DNA from: DATELY01 sp035276085
Lineage (GTDB): Bacteria; Pseudomonadota; Gammaproteobacteria; Steroidobacterales; Steroidobacteraceae
Assembly: GCA_035276085.1 (NCBI GenBank)
Contig: DATELY010000226.1
Span: forward strand, 1-64,000
Reading direction: 5' to 3'
DNA: 64,000 nt
In this document: positions 16,615 through 24,890 of the stretch, one piece after another
Layout of the letters: every line of letters starts with the position of its first letter
How positions within the stretch are numbered: position 1 is the stretch's first letter
Notes under the pieces: generated by a model
Told to the model about the DNA's origin: nothing
The model's input: the letters and a program-made list of their open reading frames with translations, nothing else
Databases searched by the model: none
Position numbers and translations under genes: made by a program

Positions 16615-18954
16615 TCAGAACGTGTAAGTCACACGCGCGCCATACAGACGCGGTGCGCCCGGAACACGCCAACCGCCAGTTGCCGGGAATGGCGCCTGGT
16701 GAGTGTTGTATTCCTCGTCCGTCAAGTTGGTGCCGTACAGCGAAGCGCCGAAGTGACCATCGGATGACTCCCAGCGCACGGATGCGTTGAGCAGCCACTT
16801 CGAAGGCTCGTTGTACAGATTGTCGGTCGTCCAGCTGAACTTGCTGGTGTAGCTCTCCACTGCGTTGAGCGCGAGCGTGCCCATATCACCCGGCAGCGGC
16901 AAGCTGTAGTCGATACGGATGTTGCCGGTCCACTCGGGGGCTTGAGGGAGCTCGTTGCCGGATTGGTCTTCGTTCACAGTCGCCAACCCCAGAGGGCCTG
17001 CACCGAGAGCCGCCAACGATGCGCAGTTCGTAGTCACATCGTTCGCAGCGTCTGTCGCGCACGGTCGGAAGGCTTGGCCATCCTCGAACTTGTCGAACGT
17101 TGCATCGAGCCAGCCCACACCGAAACCGATCTGCAGATCAGACGTGACAGCCGCAGTCACGTCGAGTTCGATACCATCGGTCTTCGAAGATGCCGCGTTT
17201 CGAATGCTGGTGATGCCACCGCTCGGATCTGTCACCTGGATCTGTAGATCCTGCGCCTTGTAGTGGAAGTAGGCGCCGTTCACGCGGAACATGCCGAACT
17301 CTGCCTTCCAACCCAACTCGTACGCGTCGACCTTTTCGCTGTCCACCTTGTCGACGATGGGCGGCGCCGGATCCGGCAGGTTGAAGCCGCCGCTCTTGAA
17401 ACCCTTGCTGAAGCTTGCATACAGCATCACATCGTCGATTGGCTTCCAGTTCACACCGACCTTCGGAGTGAATTCCTTCTCCTTGAACTTGTCAGGGCTC
17501 GCGTCACCCCCCGGTGTGTTCTGGCCATTGATCATCGTCGTCACAGCATTGGCTGTGGTGACATACCAATGGTTGTACTTCAGCTTCTTCTCCTCGACGG
17601 TGTAACGCGCACCGGCGAGAAGCTCCCACTGCGGAGTAATCGCGTACGTCACCTGGCCGTACGGCGCATACGACTCGATCTCTACGCGCCCGATGCCGCC
17701 GGAGAAATAGGTCGAGCCAGCGGGGGGCGCCGGGAGTCCTGGACCGAACGGCGGCGGCGCAGTGAGCGCGCCATCGACCGCAAGACCGGAGGCACCGAAA
17801 TCGTCCGTGGCCACTTCGTGCCAGTAGAAGAGGCCTCCCACGTACTGAAGGGGGCCGGAATCATCGGAGACGATCTGGAACTCCTGGCTCCAGTCGATGG
17901 AAAGATCCTTGCGCGTGTTCGCGTTGTAGAAAGGAAGTGTGGTGGCATCCAGATCGGCCACACCGTTGAAGCGGTTGTAGCGATAGCCTGAAATGGAAGA
18001 CGCGGTAAAGCCGTCGCCCGTGTAGTCCACGCGCAGCTCTGCGCCACCGACACGCAGGTGGAATGCATCCGGTCCATCGCTGGTGGGCACGCTGCCGGAA
18101 TACTTGTTGCCCTTCGGATCGATCTGCCCACCCAGTGCAACGATCGCCTGCTCGGGCGCACCATCGAACAATGGCAGGAACGCCAGACCTTCGAGCCCTT
18201 CTCTCTCGGAATAATCCGCCATCAACTTCACGGACACACTGTCGCTCACGTCCCAGTTCAACTTGCCGCGCACGAGATAGGCATCGCGCTGTTGCACCTT
18301 CGGGTAGCCGGGCGTGATGTTCTTGACCCAGCCGTCGTTCTCTTCGTACTGAACGGCCAGGCGGCCTTGAACCGTGTCGGTGAACGGGCCGCTGATGAAA
18401 CCGTCACCCTGGAATGCGCCGTAGTTGCCGGCTTGCAGTCCGACGCCCGCTTCGAAGGTCTGCGTGGGGTCCTTGGTGACGACGCGAATGATGCCGCCTG
18501 TCGTGTTGCGGCCGTACAAGATGCCTTGCGGGCCTTTCAGCACTTCGACGCGCTCGACATCCGCAAACGAAACGAAGCCCGATGAAGCACGCGAGAGATA
18601 CACATCGTCGAAGTAAGTGCCGACGGAAGGCTCGAGCCCCGGGTTCGCATACTGCGTGCCGACACCGCGAATGTAGACGGCGGTGAAGTTCGCGTTCTGG
18701 TTGACGGCGACGCCGGGCGTCAATGCGCCGATCGCGACCTGAGCGTCCACACCCGATGACTGCAATGCATCGCCGCTCAATGCGGCAATGGACACGGGAA
18801 TGTCCTGAACGCTCTCGGCCCTTTTCTGTGCCGTGACGACGATTTCTTCCAGCCCCGTCGTTTCCTGGGCCAATGCCGGATACTGGACCAGGGCCGTCAT
18901 GGCCCCGATCGCCGACAGCAAGGCTGTCTGTGTCCTGGTTGAATACATACGCAT
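16615..18954 (-). CDS. TonB-dependent outer-membrane receptor
   Basis: A 779-residue receptor. The signal peptide ends near ALAQ (residue ~30) and is followed by TGLEEIVVTAQKRAESVQ, the usual start of this receptor class. The plug domain (about 45-165) contains VYIRGVGTQYANPG and VEVLKGPQGILYGRNTTGG; the rest is a 22-strand barrel ending in an aromatic-terminated strand (GARVTYTF). ATG 18954 has an AGAGGA ribosome-binding site; an in-frame ATG at 19062 would put ~36 non-signal residues in front. Receptors of this type often import large hydrophobic or polymeric nutrients in such bacteria. Its place inside the catabolic block suggests import of the block's substrate. Confidence 0.93.
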   Translation of the reverse strand: MRMYSTRTQTALLSAIGAMTALVQYPALAQETTGLEEIVVTAQKRAESVQDIPVSIAALSGDALQSSGVDAQVAIGALTPGVAVNQNANFTAVYIRGVGTQYANPGLEPSVGTYFDDVYLSRASSGFVSFADVERVEVLKGPQGILYGRNTTGGIIRVVTKDPTQTFEAGVGLQAGNYGAFQGDGFISGPFTDTVQGRLAVQYEENDGWVKNITPGYPKVQQRDAYLVRGKLNWDVSDSVSVKLMADYSEREGLEGLAFLPLFDGAPEQAIVALGGQIDPKGNKYSGSVPTSDGPDAFHLRVGGAELRVDYTGDGFTASSISGYRYNRFNGVADLDATTLPFYNANTRKDLSIDWSQEFQIVSDDSGPLQYVGGLFYWHEVATDDFGASGLAVDGALTAPPPFGPGLPAPPAGSTYFSGGIGRVEIESYAPYGQVTYAITPQWELLAGARYTVEEKKLKYNHWYVTTANAVTTMINGQNTPGGDASPDKFKEKEFTPKVGVNWKPIDDVMLYASFSKGFKSGGFNLPDPAPPIVDKVDSEKVDAYELGWKAEFGMFRVNGAYFHYKAQDLQIQVTDPSGGITSIRNAASSKTDGIELDVTAAVTSDLQIGFGVGWLDATFDKFEDGQAFRPCATDAANDVTTNCASLAALGAGPLGLATVNEDQSGNELPQAPEWTGNIRIDYSLPLPGDMGTLALNAVESYTSKFSWTTDNLYNEPSKWLLNASVRWESSDGHFGASLYGTNLTDEEYNTHQAPFPATGGWRVPGAPRLYGARVTYTF

Positions 18955-19107
18955 CGATATCCTCTTCGCAGGTGTTGCTGTTGTCGTCGGCAAGCGCAGC
19001 AACCTCAAAACGCCCGCTCGCGACTGGTTGACTGCGGCTAATGCCGCTCCCTCACGTCGCACCGGCGCTGAGTCCCAGCGCGCGATGCAACATACCGTCG
19101 TTAGGAG

Positions 19108-19126
19108 ACGTCTACTAGAGTCGTAG
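19108..19126. promoter_or_regulatory. Candidate operator upstream of TonB receptor
   Basis: The gap 18955-19148 contains ACGTCTACTA at 19108-19117, a 10-mer that also occurs at 31200-31209 in front of the P450 operon. It overlaps an interrupted palindrome CTACTAGAGTCGTAG at 19112-19126. A shared regulator of receptor and P450 is possible; support is limited to these short matches. Confidence 0.3.
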
Positions 19127-19148
19127 GAGCCTACTAACTATGACCGAT

Positions 19149-20738
19149 TCATGCAATGCTGGGCTGGCTCCTGAGCTTGCTCCGTTGCACTTTTCCTGAC
19201 GCTGTGCGTGGCAATTCGGAGACGAACCGGATGGCCTTCGGGCACTTGAAGCCCGCGATGTGCTGGCGGACGAAGGTCTGTAAGGCTTCCGCGCTGACTT
19301 GCGCTGCCGGCCGCAGCTGTACGAACGCGACGATGCGCTCACCCCACTGGATGTCGGCCTCCCCGACGACGGCGGCATCGAGAACCGCCGCGTGGCTACG
19401 CAGCGCCTGTTCCACTTCGATCGGATAGACGTTCTCCCCGCCCGAAATGATCATGTCCTTGATGCGATCGGTGAGGAACAGATAGCCGTTCTCGTCGAGA
19501 TACCCGCCATCGCCGGTCGCGTACCAGCCATCGATGATTGCGGCATGCGTCTGCTCCGGCATGTTCCAGTAGCCGTTCGTCAAGGTGGGCGATCGCACCC
19601 AGATCTCGCCGTGCTCGCCCCGCTGCAGCAGACGTCGATCGGATCCACGAATCTCGAGGCTCATCCCGGGATACGGTTTGCCGACCGATTTGAGGCGGCC
19701 GGGCACGGACAGGTCATGATCCTTGGGACCGAGCATGCTCGCCGAGCCGCCGTTTTCCGTCATGCCGAAGAACTGCACGAAGCGGCAGGCGAACAGGTCG
19801 ATCGCGTCGCGCACCAGCTGCTCGTCCATCGGCATGGCGCCGTAGTACATGCCCGTCAGCTGCGGTGCGGGTTCGTGACTCGTGTGCAACTCATCGACGA
19901 TGCCGCGTATCACGCTGGCCACGGTGAAGAGGTGCCGCGCGCCTGACTGCCGCAGCAACTTCAACAAGCCCGAGGCAGTGGAGTCGCCGGTGATGTGCAC
20001 GGTCCCGAAGCGCGCGAGTCCCATGAGCACCCACGAGATGCCACCGATGTGAAAGTTCGGCATGGGCGATGCGAGCACGCATGCCATCTCGAGATGTGCC
20101 AGATCCGGCGCGCACAGCTCGGCATGACGCGACAACGACAGCGCACGGTGCGTGAGTTGCACGCCTTTCGGATTGCCGGTCGTGCCGCTCGTATACAGCA
20201 GCAGGATGGTCCGATCGGGATCGATCGGTTCGTCTCGCGCCTGCGGCGCAATGGCACGCAACAGGTTGCGTAATCCAGCTCGGCCCGCGACGTCTTCGGT
20301 GAGCAGGAACTGAAATTCGGTATCGAAATCGCGCGCAATCTGCTGCACCGTCGGCTCGAACTCCGCATCGCTGATCACCCAGCGCACGCCTGCGTGCTGC
20401 AGCTGATATCGGATCTCGGGGGGCGCGAGCCGCCAGTTGAGCGGCACGAGCACGCATCGAGCTCTGATCGAGCCGAATAGAACTGGATAGAACAGATCGC
20501 TGTTGCGGCCGAGATAGGCAATGCGATCGCCTTCTCCGATGCCGCGTGCGTGAATCAGGGCGGCGAATGCACGGCTATAGCGGTCCAGGTCCGCATAGGT
20601 CATCGTCTGGCGGCCGTCGACGAACTGCAGCGCTACCCGGTCGGCACAACGCGCCGCACCCAGAGCAGGAATCTCTCCGACCCAGGTGAAATTCGCCGAC
20701 TGTTGCAGCTCGGGTCCATCGATACGTGCATCGGACAC
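19149..20738 (-). CDS. AMP-dependent acyl-CoA synthetase (CoA ligase)
   Basis: A 529-residue ANL-superfamily ligase that activates a carboxylic acid as acyl-AMP and then acyl-CoA. Motifs in order: the phosphate loop LLLYTSGTTGNPKGVQLTH, the aromatic-rich FFGMTENGGSAS, the hinge YLFLTDRIKDMIISGGENVY and the C-terminal catalytic lysine in PRTASGKVQRSKL. GTG 20738 is preferred: GGGTGAG lies a few bases upstream. A longer frame begins at 20798 with a non-homologous leader. It is divergent from the E2-like gene across a 287-base region holding two palindromes. Substrate unknown; likely the block's carboxylated intermediate. Confidence 0.9.
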   Translation of the reverse strand: MSDARIDGPELQQSANFTWVGEIPALGAARCADRVALQFVDGRQTMTYADLDRYSRAFAALIHARGIGEGDRIAYLGRNSDLFYPVLFGSIRARCVLVPLNWRLAPPEIRYQLQHAGVRWVISDAEFEPTVQQIARDFDTEFQFLLTEDVAGRAGLRNLLRAIAPQARDEPIDPDRTILLLYTSGTTGNPKGVQLTHRALSLSRHAELCAPDLAHLEMACVLASPMPNFHIGGISWVLMGLARFGTVHITGDSTASGLLKLLRQSGARHLFTVASVIRGIVDELHTSHEPAPQLTGMYYGAMPMDEQLVRDAIDLFACRFVQFFGMTENGGSASMLGPKDHDLSVPGRLKSVGKPYPGMSLEIRGSDRRLLQRGEHGEIWVRSPTLTNGYWNMPEQTHAAIIDGWYATGDGGYLDENGYLFLTDRIKDMIISGGENVYPIEVEQALRSHAAVLDAAVVGEADIQWGERIVAFVQLRPAAQVSAEALQTFVRQHIAGFKCPKAIRFVSELPRTASGKVQRSKLRSQPSIA

Positions 20739-20845
20739 TTGCTCACCCTGCCATTCTCGTTGCCCGCTTTGCCGCGTCCCACGACGGATGTGCCGCAACT
20801 TGCGTCGGCATCAATCCTCACGTGCCGTGGCGCCCACCGACGCAA

Positions 20846-20862
20846 ATGGCACTGAGTGCCAT
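20846..20862. promoter_or_regulatory. Palindromic operator candidate S1 (ligase/E2 divergent promoter)
   Basis: Perfect 17-base palindrome ATGGCACTGAGTGCCAT in the gap between the divergent CoA ligase and E2-like genes. Its core, TGGCAC-N3-GTGCCA, also occurs exactly at 57117-57131 and in weaker form at 23984-23998, 56822-56836 and 50663-50677, always in promoter regions. It lies about 110 bases from the ligase start and 165 from the E2 start. Confidence 0.6.
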
Positions 20863-20863
20863 G

Positions 20864-20890
20864 TTAGATTATCGTGCCTCGGAAATCTAA
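20864..20890. promoter_or_regulatory. Interrupted palindrome TTAGATT-N13-AATCTAA
   Basis: A 7-bp perfect inverted repeat with a 13-base spacer, AT-rich in a GC-rich background and adjacent to operator candidate S1. It could be a second regulator site or part of the promoter of the ligase or E2-like gene. Confidence 0.4.
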
Positions 20891-21025
20891 TATTCCGGAC
20901 GCAATGTCGCGCCCTCGACACACTTCAACGTCGGCATTTCGAGTGTTCGTGGCGCGCGGGTTGCAACGATCACACGACTCACGCGGGCACCCGCAGCAGC
21001 GCTGCCCAAACGTTTTGGAACGGTA

Positions 21026-21775
21026 ATGACGCAAGAACAGAAGAATCCGGGGCTGCAGATCGCTCCCTGGCCGCAGATCGACTTCGCACAATTCGGCACC
21101 GTCGAAGTGAAACCGCTGTCGAACATCCAGAAACTGGTCGGCCAGTATCTCGGCCGCAACTGGGTGATGATTCCCCATGTCACGCATCAGGAAGAAGCCG
21201 GCATCGACGCCTTGGAGACCTGGCGTGCCGAGCACGCGAGCAAGACCGGCCAGAAAATCACACCGCTCGCTTTCTTCGTGAAAGCGGCCGTCGCCGCACT
21301 GAAGGCGTTTCCTCACTTCAACGCGTCGCTCGATGGTGCCGGCACGAACCTGGTGTTGAAGAAGTACTTCCACATCGGCATCGCCGTGGATACACCCAAC
21401 GGGCTTCTGGTCCCCGTGATTCGCGATGCCGACCAGAAGAGCGTCGAGGCGATTGCAGCCGAGATCGCCGAGGTTTCTCAGCTGGCGCGCACGAAGGGAT
21501 TGCCCATGCAACGGATGGTCGGCGGTTGCTTCACGATCAGCTCGTTGGGTTCGATCGGCGGTACCGGCTTCACGCCCATCATCAACGCGCCCGAAGTCGC
21601 GATCATGGGCATCACGCGCGCGTTCCAGAAGCCCTTCAATGAAGCGGGCCAATTGACCTGGAAGACGATGGTGCCGCTATCGCTCTCGTATGACCATCGC
21701 GTGATCAATGGCGCGGATGCGGCGCGCTTCTGCAAGCGCTTTGCAGAGGCTTTGGCGACGCCCGAGACACTCTGA
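21026..21775 (+). CDS. 2-oxo acid dehydrogenase E2, catalytic domain only
   Basis: A 249-residue acyltransferase matching only the C-terminal catalytic domain of dihydrolipoamide acyltransferases. It begins with a short leader, then PLSNIQKLVGQYLGRNW, GIAVDTPNGLLVPVIRDAD and the catalytic motif SYDHRVINGADAARF (His224; Asn228 where many family members have Asp, a variant I recall in some pyruvate dehydrogenase E2s). There is no lipoyl domain and no peripheral-subunit-binding domain, and none is encoded just upstream. A free lipoyl protein at 56481-56711 could supply the swinging arm. The gene converges on the E1 beta/alpha genes (75-base gap). Substrate (pyruvate, branched-chain or other) unresolved. 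Confidence 0.88.
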   Translation: MTQEQKNPGLQIAPWPQIDFAQFGTVEVKPLSNIQKLVGQYLGRNWVMIPHVTHQEEAGIDALETWRAEHASKTGQKITPLAFFVKAAVAALKAFPHFNASLDGAGTNLVLKKYFHIGIAVDTPNGLLVPVIRDADQKSVEAIAAEIAEVSQLARTKGLPMQRMVGGCFTISSLGSIGGTGFTPIINAPEVAIMGITRAFQKPFNEAGQLTWKTMVPLSLSYDHRVINGADAARFCKRFAEALATPETL

Positions 21776-21801
21776 TCGGAGCGCTGCGCTGTCGCTCTCG
21801 T

Positions 21802-21836
21802 GCGTCGACCTCTTCCGCAGCAGGAGAAGTCGACGC
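21802..21836. terminator. Hairpin between convergent E2 and E1 beta genes
   Basis: Stem GCGTCGAC / GTCGACGC with further imperfect pairing inside, placed centrally in the 75-base gap between two convergent stop codons. Its symmetry allows it to work for both directions. Confidence 0.5.
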
Positions 21837-21850
21837 CTGAGTGCGTGCCT

Positions 21851-22855
21851 TTACTTCAAAGTCTGACGAATCGCAGCTTCCAGTTGCTCGTGGCTGTACA
21901 TGAAGGCAGCCTCGAGGTGTTTGGCGAATGGCACGGGGCAGTCCACCGAAGCCACACGTTGCACGGGTCCCTTCAGTTCGCGGAACAGTGCCTCGTGAAT
22001 GCGCGAGGAAACCTCTGCGCCGACACCGAATGACTTCACCGCCTCGTGTGCAACCACGGCACGGCCGGTCTTCTTCACCGACGTGAGGATCGTATCCAGG
22101 TCGAGCGGCGATACCGTACGCAGGTCGATGACTTCGCAATCGACGCCATCTTTCGCCAGCTTCTGCGCCACCGGCACGATGTCCAGGATCGAACGGCTGT
22201 AACCGATGACGGTGACATCTTTACCGCTCTTCACGACATTTGCCTTGCCTAGTGGAATCGCTTTGCCGCGCTCGGGAGCAGGACCCGGCGTCCAGTAGCT
22301 CGCGATGTGCTCGACGAAGATCACCGGATCGTCATCTTCGATGCTGCCGAGCATGAGGCCATACGCGTCGGCCGGATTCGAAGGCATCACGACCTTGATG
22401 CCGGGCGTATGACAGAACCAGGCTTCCAGGAAGTCGGAATGCTGGCCGCCGGTCTGGAAACCGCTGCCGGTCATCGTGCGGATCACCATCGGCACGTTCG
22501 TTTGTCCGCCCGACATGAAGCGCAGCTTCGCCGCGTGATTCGTGATCTGGTCCATGCACACGCCGACGAAATTCATCAGCATGATCTCGGCGACGGGACG
22601 CATGCCGGCAACGGCCGCGCCGACCGCGGCGCCGATGAATCCCATCTCGGAAATCGGCGTCGAGCGCACGCGCGAGCCGTACTTGGTGGACAGGCCTTGC
22701 GTGGCCTTCATGATGCCGCCGCCCTCCGGATCGGCGACTTCCTCACCGAAGATGATCACTCGGGAGTCTTTGGCCAGCGCATCATCGAGCGCCCAGTTCA
22801 GCGCTTGAATGACATTGATCTGTTGAGGCTTCGATTGAGCAGCAGATTGGGTCAT
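21851..22855 (-). CDS. 2-oxo acid dehydrogenase E1 beta subunit
   Basis: A 334-residue thiamine-diphosphate enzyme subunit of the transketolase beta type. Motifs: RVIIFGEEVADPEGG near the N-terminus, TPISEMGFIGAAVGAAVAGM, the active-site loop SGGQHSDFLEAWF and KTGRAVVAHEAVKSFGVGAE in the C-terminal domain. With E1 alpha it decarboxylates a 2-oxo acid and reductively acylates a lipoyl group. It starts 11 bases after E1 alpha stops, so the two are one operon. No E3 (dihydrolipoamide dehydrogenase) gene lies in the window. Pyruvate/acetoin-type substrates are most like it, but this is not proven. Confidence 0.93.
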   Translation of the reverse strand: MTQSAAQSKPQQINVIQALNWALDDALAKDSRVIIFGEEVADPEGGGIMKATQGLSTKYGSRVRSTPISEMGFIGAAVGAAVAGMRPVAEIMLMNFVGVCMDQITNHAAKLRFMSGGQTNVPMVIRTMTGSGFQTGGQHSDFLEAWFCHTPGIKVVMPSNPADAYGLMLGSIEDDDPVIFVEHIASYWTPGPAPERGKAIPLGKANVVKSGKDVTVIGYSRSILDIVPVAQKLAKDGVDCEVIDLRTVSPLDLDTILTSVKKTGRAVVAHEAVKSFGVGAEVSSRIHEALFRELKGPVQRVASVDCPVPFAKHLEAAFMYSHEQLEAAIRQTLK

Positions 22856-22866
22856 GGTCTTCGCTC

Positions 22867-23841
22867 CTATGCGAGCTCGTGCGCGTACACGTCGCGTTTG
22901 ACTTCGGCAGGATCGGACAGCGGGCTACCGAATGCGAACGCCGCGGCCTCCTCCACCTCTTTGTTGATCTCGGCATCGATCTGATCCAGTGCCGCTGCGG
23001 TGGCATGGCCGTTGTCGACCAGCCACTTGCGGTACCTGGGATACGGATCGGCAGCGACGGCGGCTTCGTACTCGGGTTTCGGGATGTACTCGCCCATGTC
23101 GCCGATGAGGTGACCGTTGAAACGGAATGTCACCGCTTCGATCAGCGTTGGCCCTCCTCCACTGCGCGCGCGCTCGATGGCTTCCTTCGCTGCGTTGTAC
23201 ACGGCCACCGGATCGTTGCCATCGACGTGGATGCCGGGCATGCGGTAAGCGCTGGCGCGGTCGGCGATGCGCTCGATCGCAGTTCCCTTCGCGAGGGCGG
23301 TGTGCTCTGCGTAGCGATTGTTCTGACACACGAACACCACGGGCAGCTTCCATACGGATGCCAGGTTCAGCGATTCGTGGAACGCGCCGATGTTGGATGC
23401 GCCGTCGCCGAAGTTCGTGACCGCGACGCGCTTCTCGCCGCGCAGCTGAGCCGCGAGCGCGAGGCCGCAACCGATCGGCATGCCGGCGCCGACGATGCCC
23501 GTCGTGACCATGCAACCCGATTCCGGATGAGTGATGTGCATCGGGCCACCCTTGCCCTTGCATGTGCCCGTGGCACGGCCTGCGAGCTCAGCCCAGAGCA
23601 GCTTCGCGGGCACTCCCTTCGCGAGCATGTCGTGCACGCCGCGATAGATCGTCACCAGGTAGTCCTCGTTGGTCAGCAGCACGCTGATTCCCGCGGGAAT
23701 GCATTCCTGGCCGCGTGCGGAGTAGTACGGCATGACGAAACGACCGGTCTTCAGGTACGAGATGATGCGGTCGTCGTTCAATTTGATCGTGGCCATCTTC
23801 CGATAGATGGCAACGAGAGTCTTGCTGTCAGGTTGTGGCAT
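22867..23841 (-). CDS. 2-oxo acid dehydrogenase E1 alpha subunit
   Basis: A 324-residue subunit carrying the thiamine diphosphate/Mg motif GDGASNIGAFHESLNLASVW ending in FVCQNN. Other family segments are KTGRFVMPYYSARGQECIP, ATGTCKGKGGPMHITHPE and the regulatory-loop region ERIADRASAYRMPGIHVDGND. The length is normal for the heterotetrameric E1 class. It is the first gene of the E1 operon; its upstream region carries a promoter block almost identical to that of the free lipoyl protein 33 kb away, plus operator candidate S2. A CoA-hydratase gene is divergent. Confidence 0.93.
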   Translation of the reverse strand: MPQPDSKTLVAIYRKMATIKLNDDRIISYLKTGRFVMPYYSARGQECIPAGISVLLTNEDYLVTIYRGVHDMLAKGVPAKLLWAELAGRATGTCKGKGGPMHITHPESGCMVTTGIVGAGMPIGCGLALAAQLRGEKRVAVTNFGDGASNIGAFHESLNLASVWKLPVVFVCQNNRYAEHTALAKGTAIERIADRASAYRMPGIHVDGNDPVAVYNAAKEAIERARSGGGPTLIEAVTFRFNGHLIGDMGEYIPKPEYEAAVAADPYPRYRKWLVDNGHATAAALDQIDAEINKEVEEAAAFAFGSPLSDPAEVKRDVYAHELA

Positions 23842-23983
23842 GCGGTTCCCCTGATTCTCTGGCGAGTGAGCGTGATTGGAATGCGATGCGCTTAAGCTCG
23901 CACGTGCAGCGGCAGTACTGGGAGCAAAGCGACTCGGCCTGGCTGTCGGCGCTTCAACGCATGCAGAAGGTTGATGCGCAGGA

Positions 23984-24027
23984 AGACACTGTGTGCCAGC
24001 ATACTACACCTACTTTCCGGCAAACAA
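23984..24027 (-). promoter_or_regulatory. Promoter block and operator candidate S2 for the E1 operon
   Basis: On the minus strand, 24027-23994 carries TTGT...GAAAGT...TAGTATGCTGGCA, matching 26 of 34 positions of the block at 56865-56832 before the lipoyl gene. TAGTAT resembles a -10 box. Directly after it lies TGGCACACAGTGTC, an operator-like palindrome (23984-23998) that fits the S1 consensus at 10 of 12 arm positions. A repressor here would block the start site. Confidence 0.5.
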
Positions 24028-24036
24028 CGATGAGTC

Positions 24037-24050
24037 CTACGGATCCGTAG
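24037..24050. promoter_or_regulatory. Perfect 14-base palindrome CTACGGATCCGTAG
   Basis: Lies 39 bases before the hydratase start at 24090, in the divergent gap with E1 alpha. Possible operator; no other copy was noticed. Confidence 0.3.
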
Positions 24051-24089
24051 CGACGCGGAGTTGCTCGATTCACTGTGGAGACGCGTGAC

Positions 24090-24878
24090 ATGACTGACCC
24101 GGTACTCTTGAGTCGACAGGAACGCGTGGCACTGATCGAGCTGCACCGGCCGGAGGTCAAGAACGCCCTCAACATCGACATGCGCAAGGCGTTGCGCCGG
24201 ATCCTGGACGAAGTCGCCGTCGACCCGGGCATCGGTGCAGTGGTCATTACGGGTGCCGGTACCGCGTTTTGCGCGGGTGGCGATTTCAAGGCGATCGACC
24301 AGGCCCAGGAACGCACCGCCCGCACGACCACGCGCTCGCTGATGCACGACATTCAACCGTTCCTGGAATGCATCACGCGCATGGACAAGCCGGTGATTGC
24401 CGCGGTCAACGGTCCGGCGATCGGCTTCGGCATGGGCCTCGCGCTGGCCTGCGACCTGATGGTGATGTCGCGCACCGCCTTCCTCATGTCGCAGTTCATT
24501 CGCCTCGGCTTGATCCCCGACGGCGGCGCGGCGTGGTTCCTCACGCGGCGCATCGGTCCGGCGCGTGCCTTCGAAGTGCTGGTGAGCGGACAGAAACTGA
24601 CCGCCGACTACTGCCTGTCGACGGGTGTTGCCAATCGCGCTGTCGATGAAGCCGACGTGCGAGCCGAGAGCCTGCGTTGGGCGACAGAGCTTGCTGCATT
24701 GGCGCCGGGGGCCCTTGCGCTCACCAAGCGGCTGGCGCGCATGGCCATCTCCAACCGGCTCGACGAATCGCTGATGCTGGAGTCGGAATTTCAGGGCTTC
24801 TGCTCCGTCTCCGAGGATTCGCGTGAGGCCGTTGCCGCGATGACGGAAAAGCGCCAGCCGACGTTCAAAGGTAAGTGA
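24090..24878 (+). CDS. Enoyl-CoA hydratase/isomerase family protein
   Basis: A 262-residue crotonase-fold enzyme acting on CoA esters. Oxyanion-hole segments: ITGAGTAFCAGGDFKAID and AAVNGPAIGFGMGLALACDL. The position of the usual first catalytic Glu lies in the segment FIRLGLIPDGGAAWFL and appears to be replaced, so it could be an isomerase or hydrolase variant. ATG 24090 with an upstream GGAG is preferred over an in-frame ATG at 24075. It ends in the typical KRQPTFKGK. It is divergent from the E1 operon and convergent with the sulfotransferase gene, 12 bases away. Confidence 0.85.
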   Translation: MTDPVLLSRQERVALIELHRPEVKNALNIDMRKALRRILDEVAVDPGIGAVVITGAGTAFCAGGDFKAIDQAQERTARTTTRSLMHDIQPFLECITRMDKPVIAAVNGPAIGFGMGLALACDLMVMSRTAFLMSQFIRLGLIPDGGAAWFLTRRIGPARAFEVLVSGQKLTADYCLSTGVANRAVDEADVRAESLRWATELAALAPGALALTKRLARMAISNRLDESLMLESEFQGFCSVSEDSREAVAAMTEKRQPTFKGK

Positions 24879-24890
24879 GCGCATGCGACG

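Noticed and set aside
21701..21730. Asn228 in the E2 DHRVING motif as an inactivating change
   Set aside because: Asn at this position is, as I recall, found in some active pyruvate dehydrogenase E2 proteins, so it is not evidence of loss of function.
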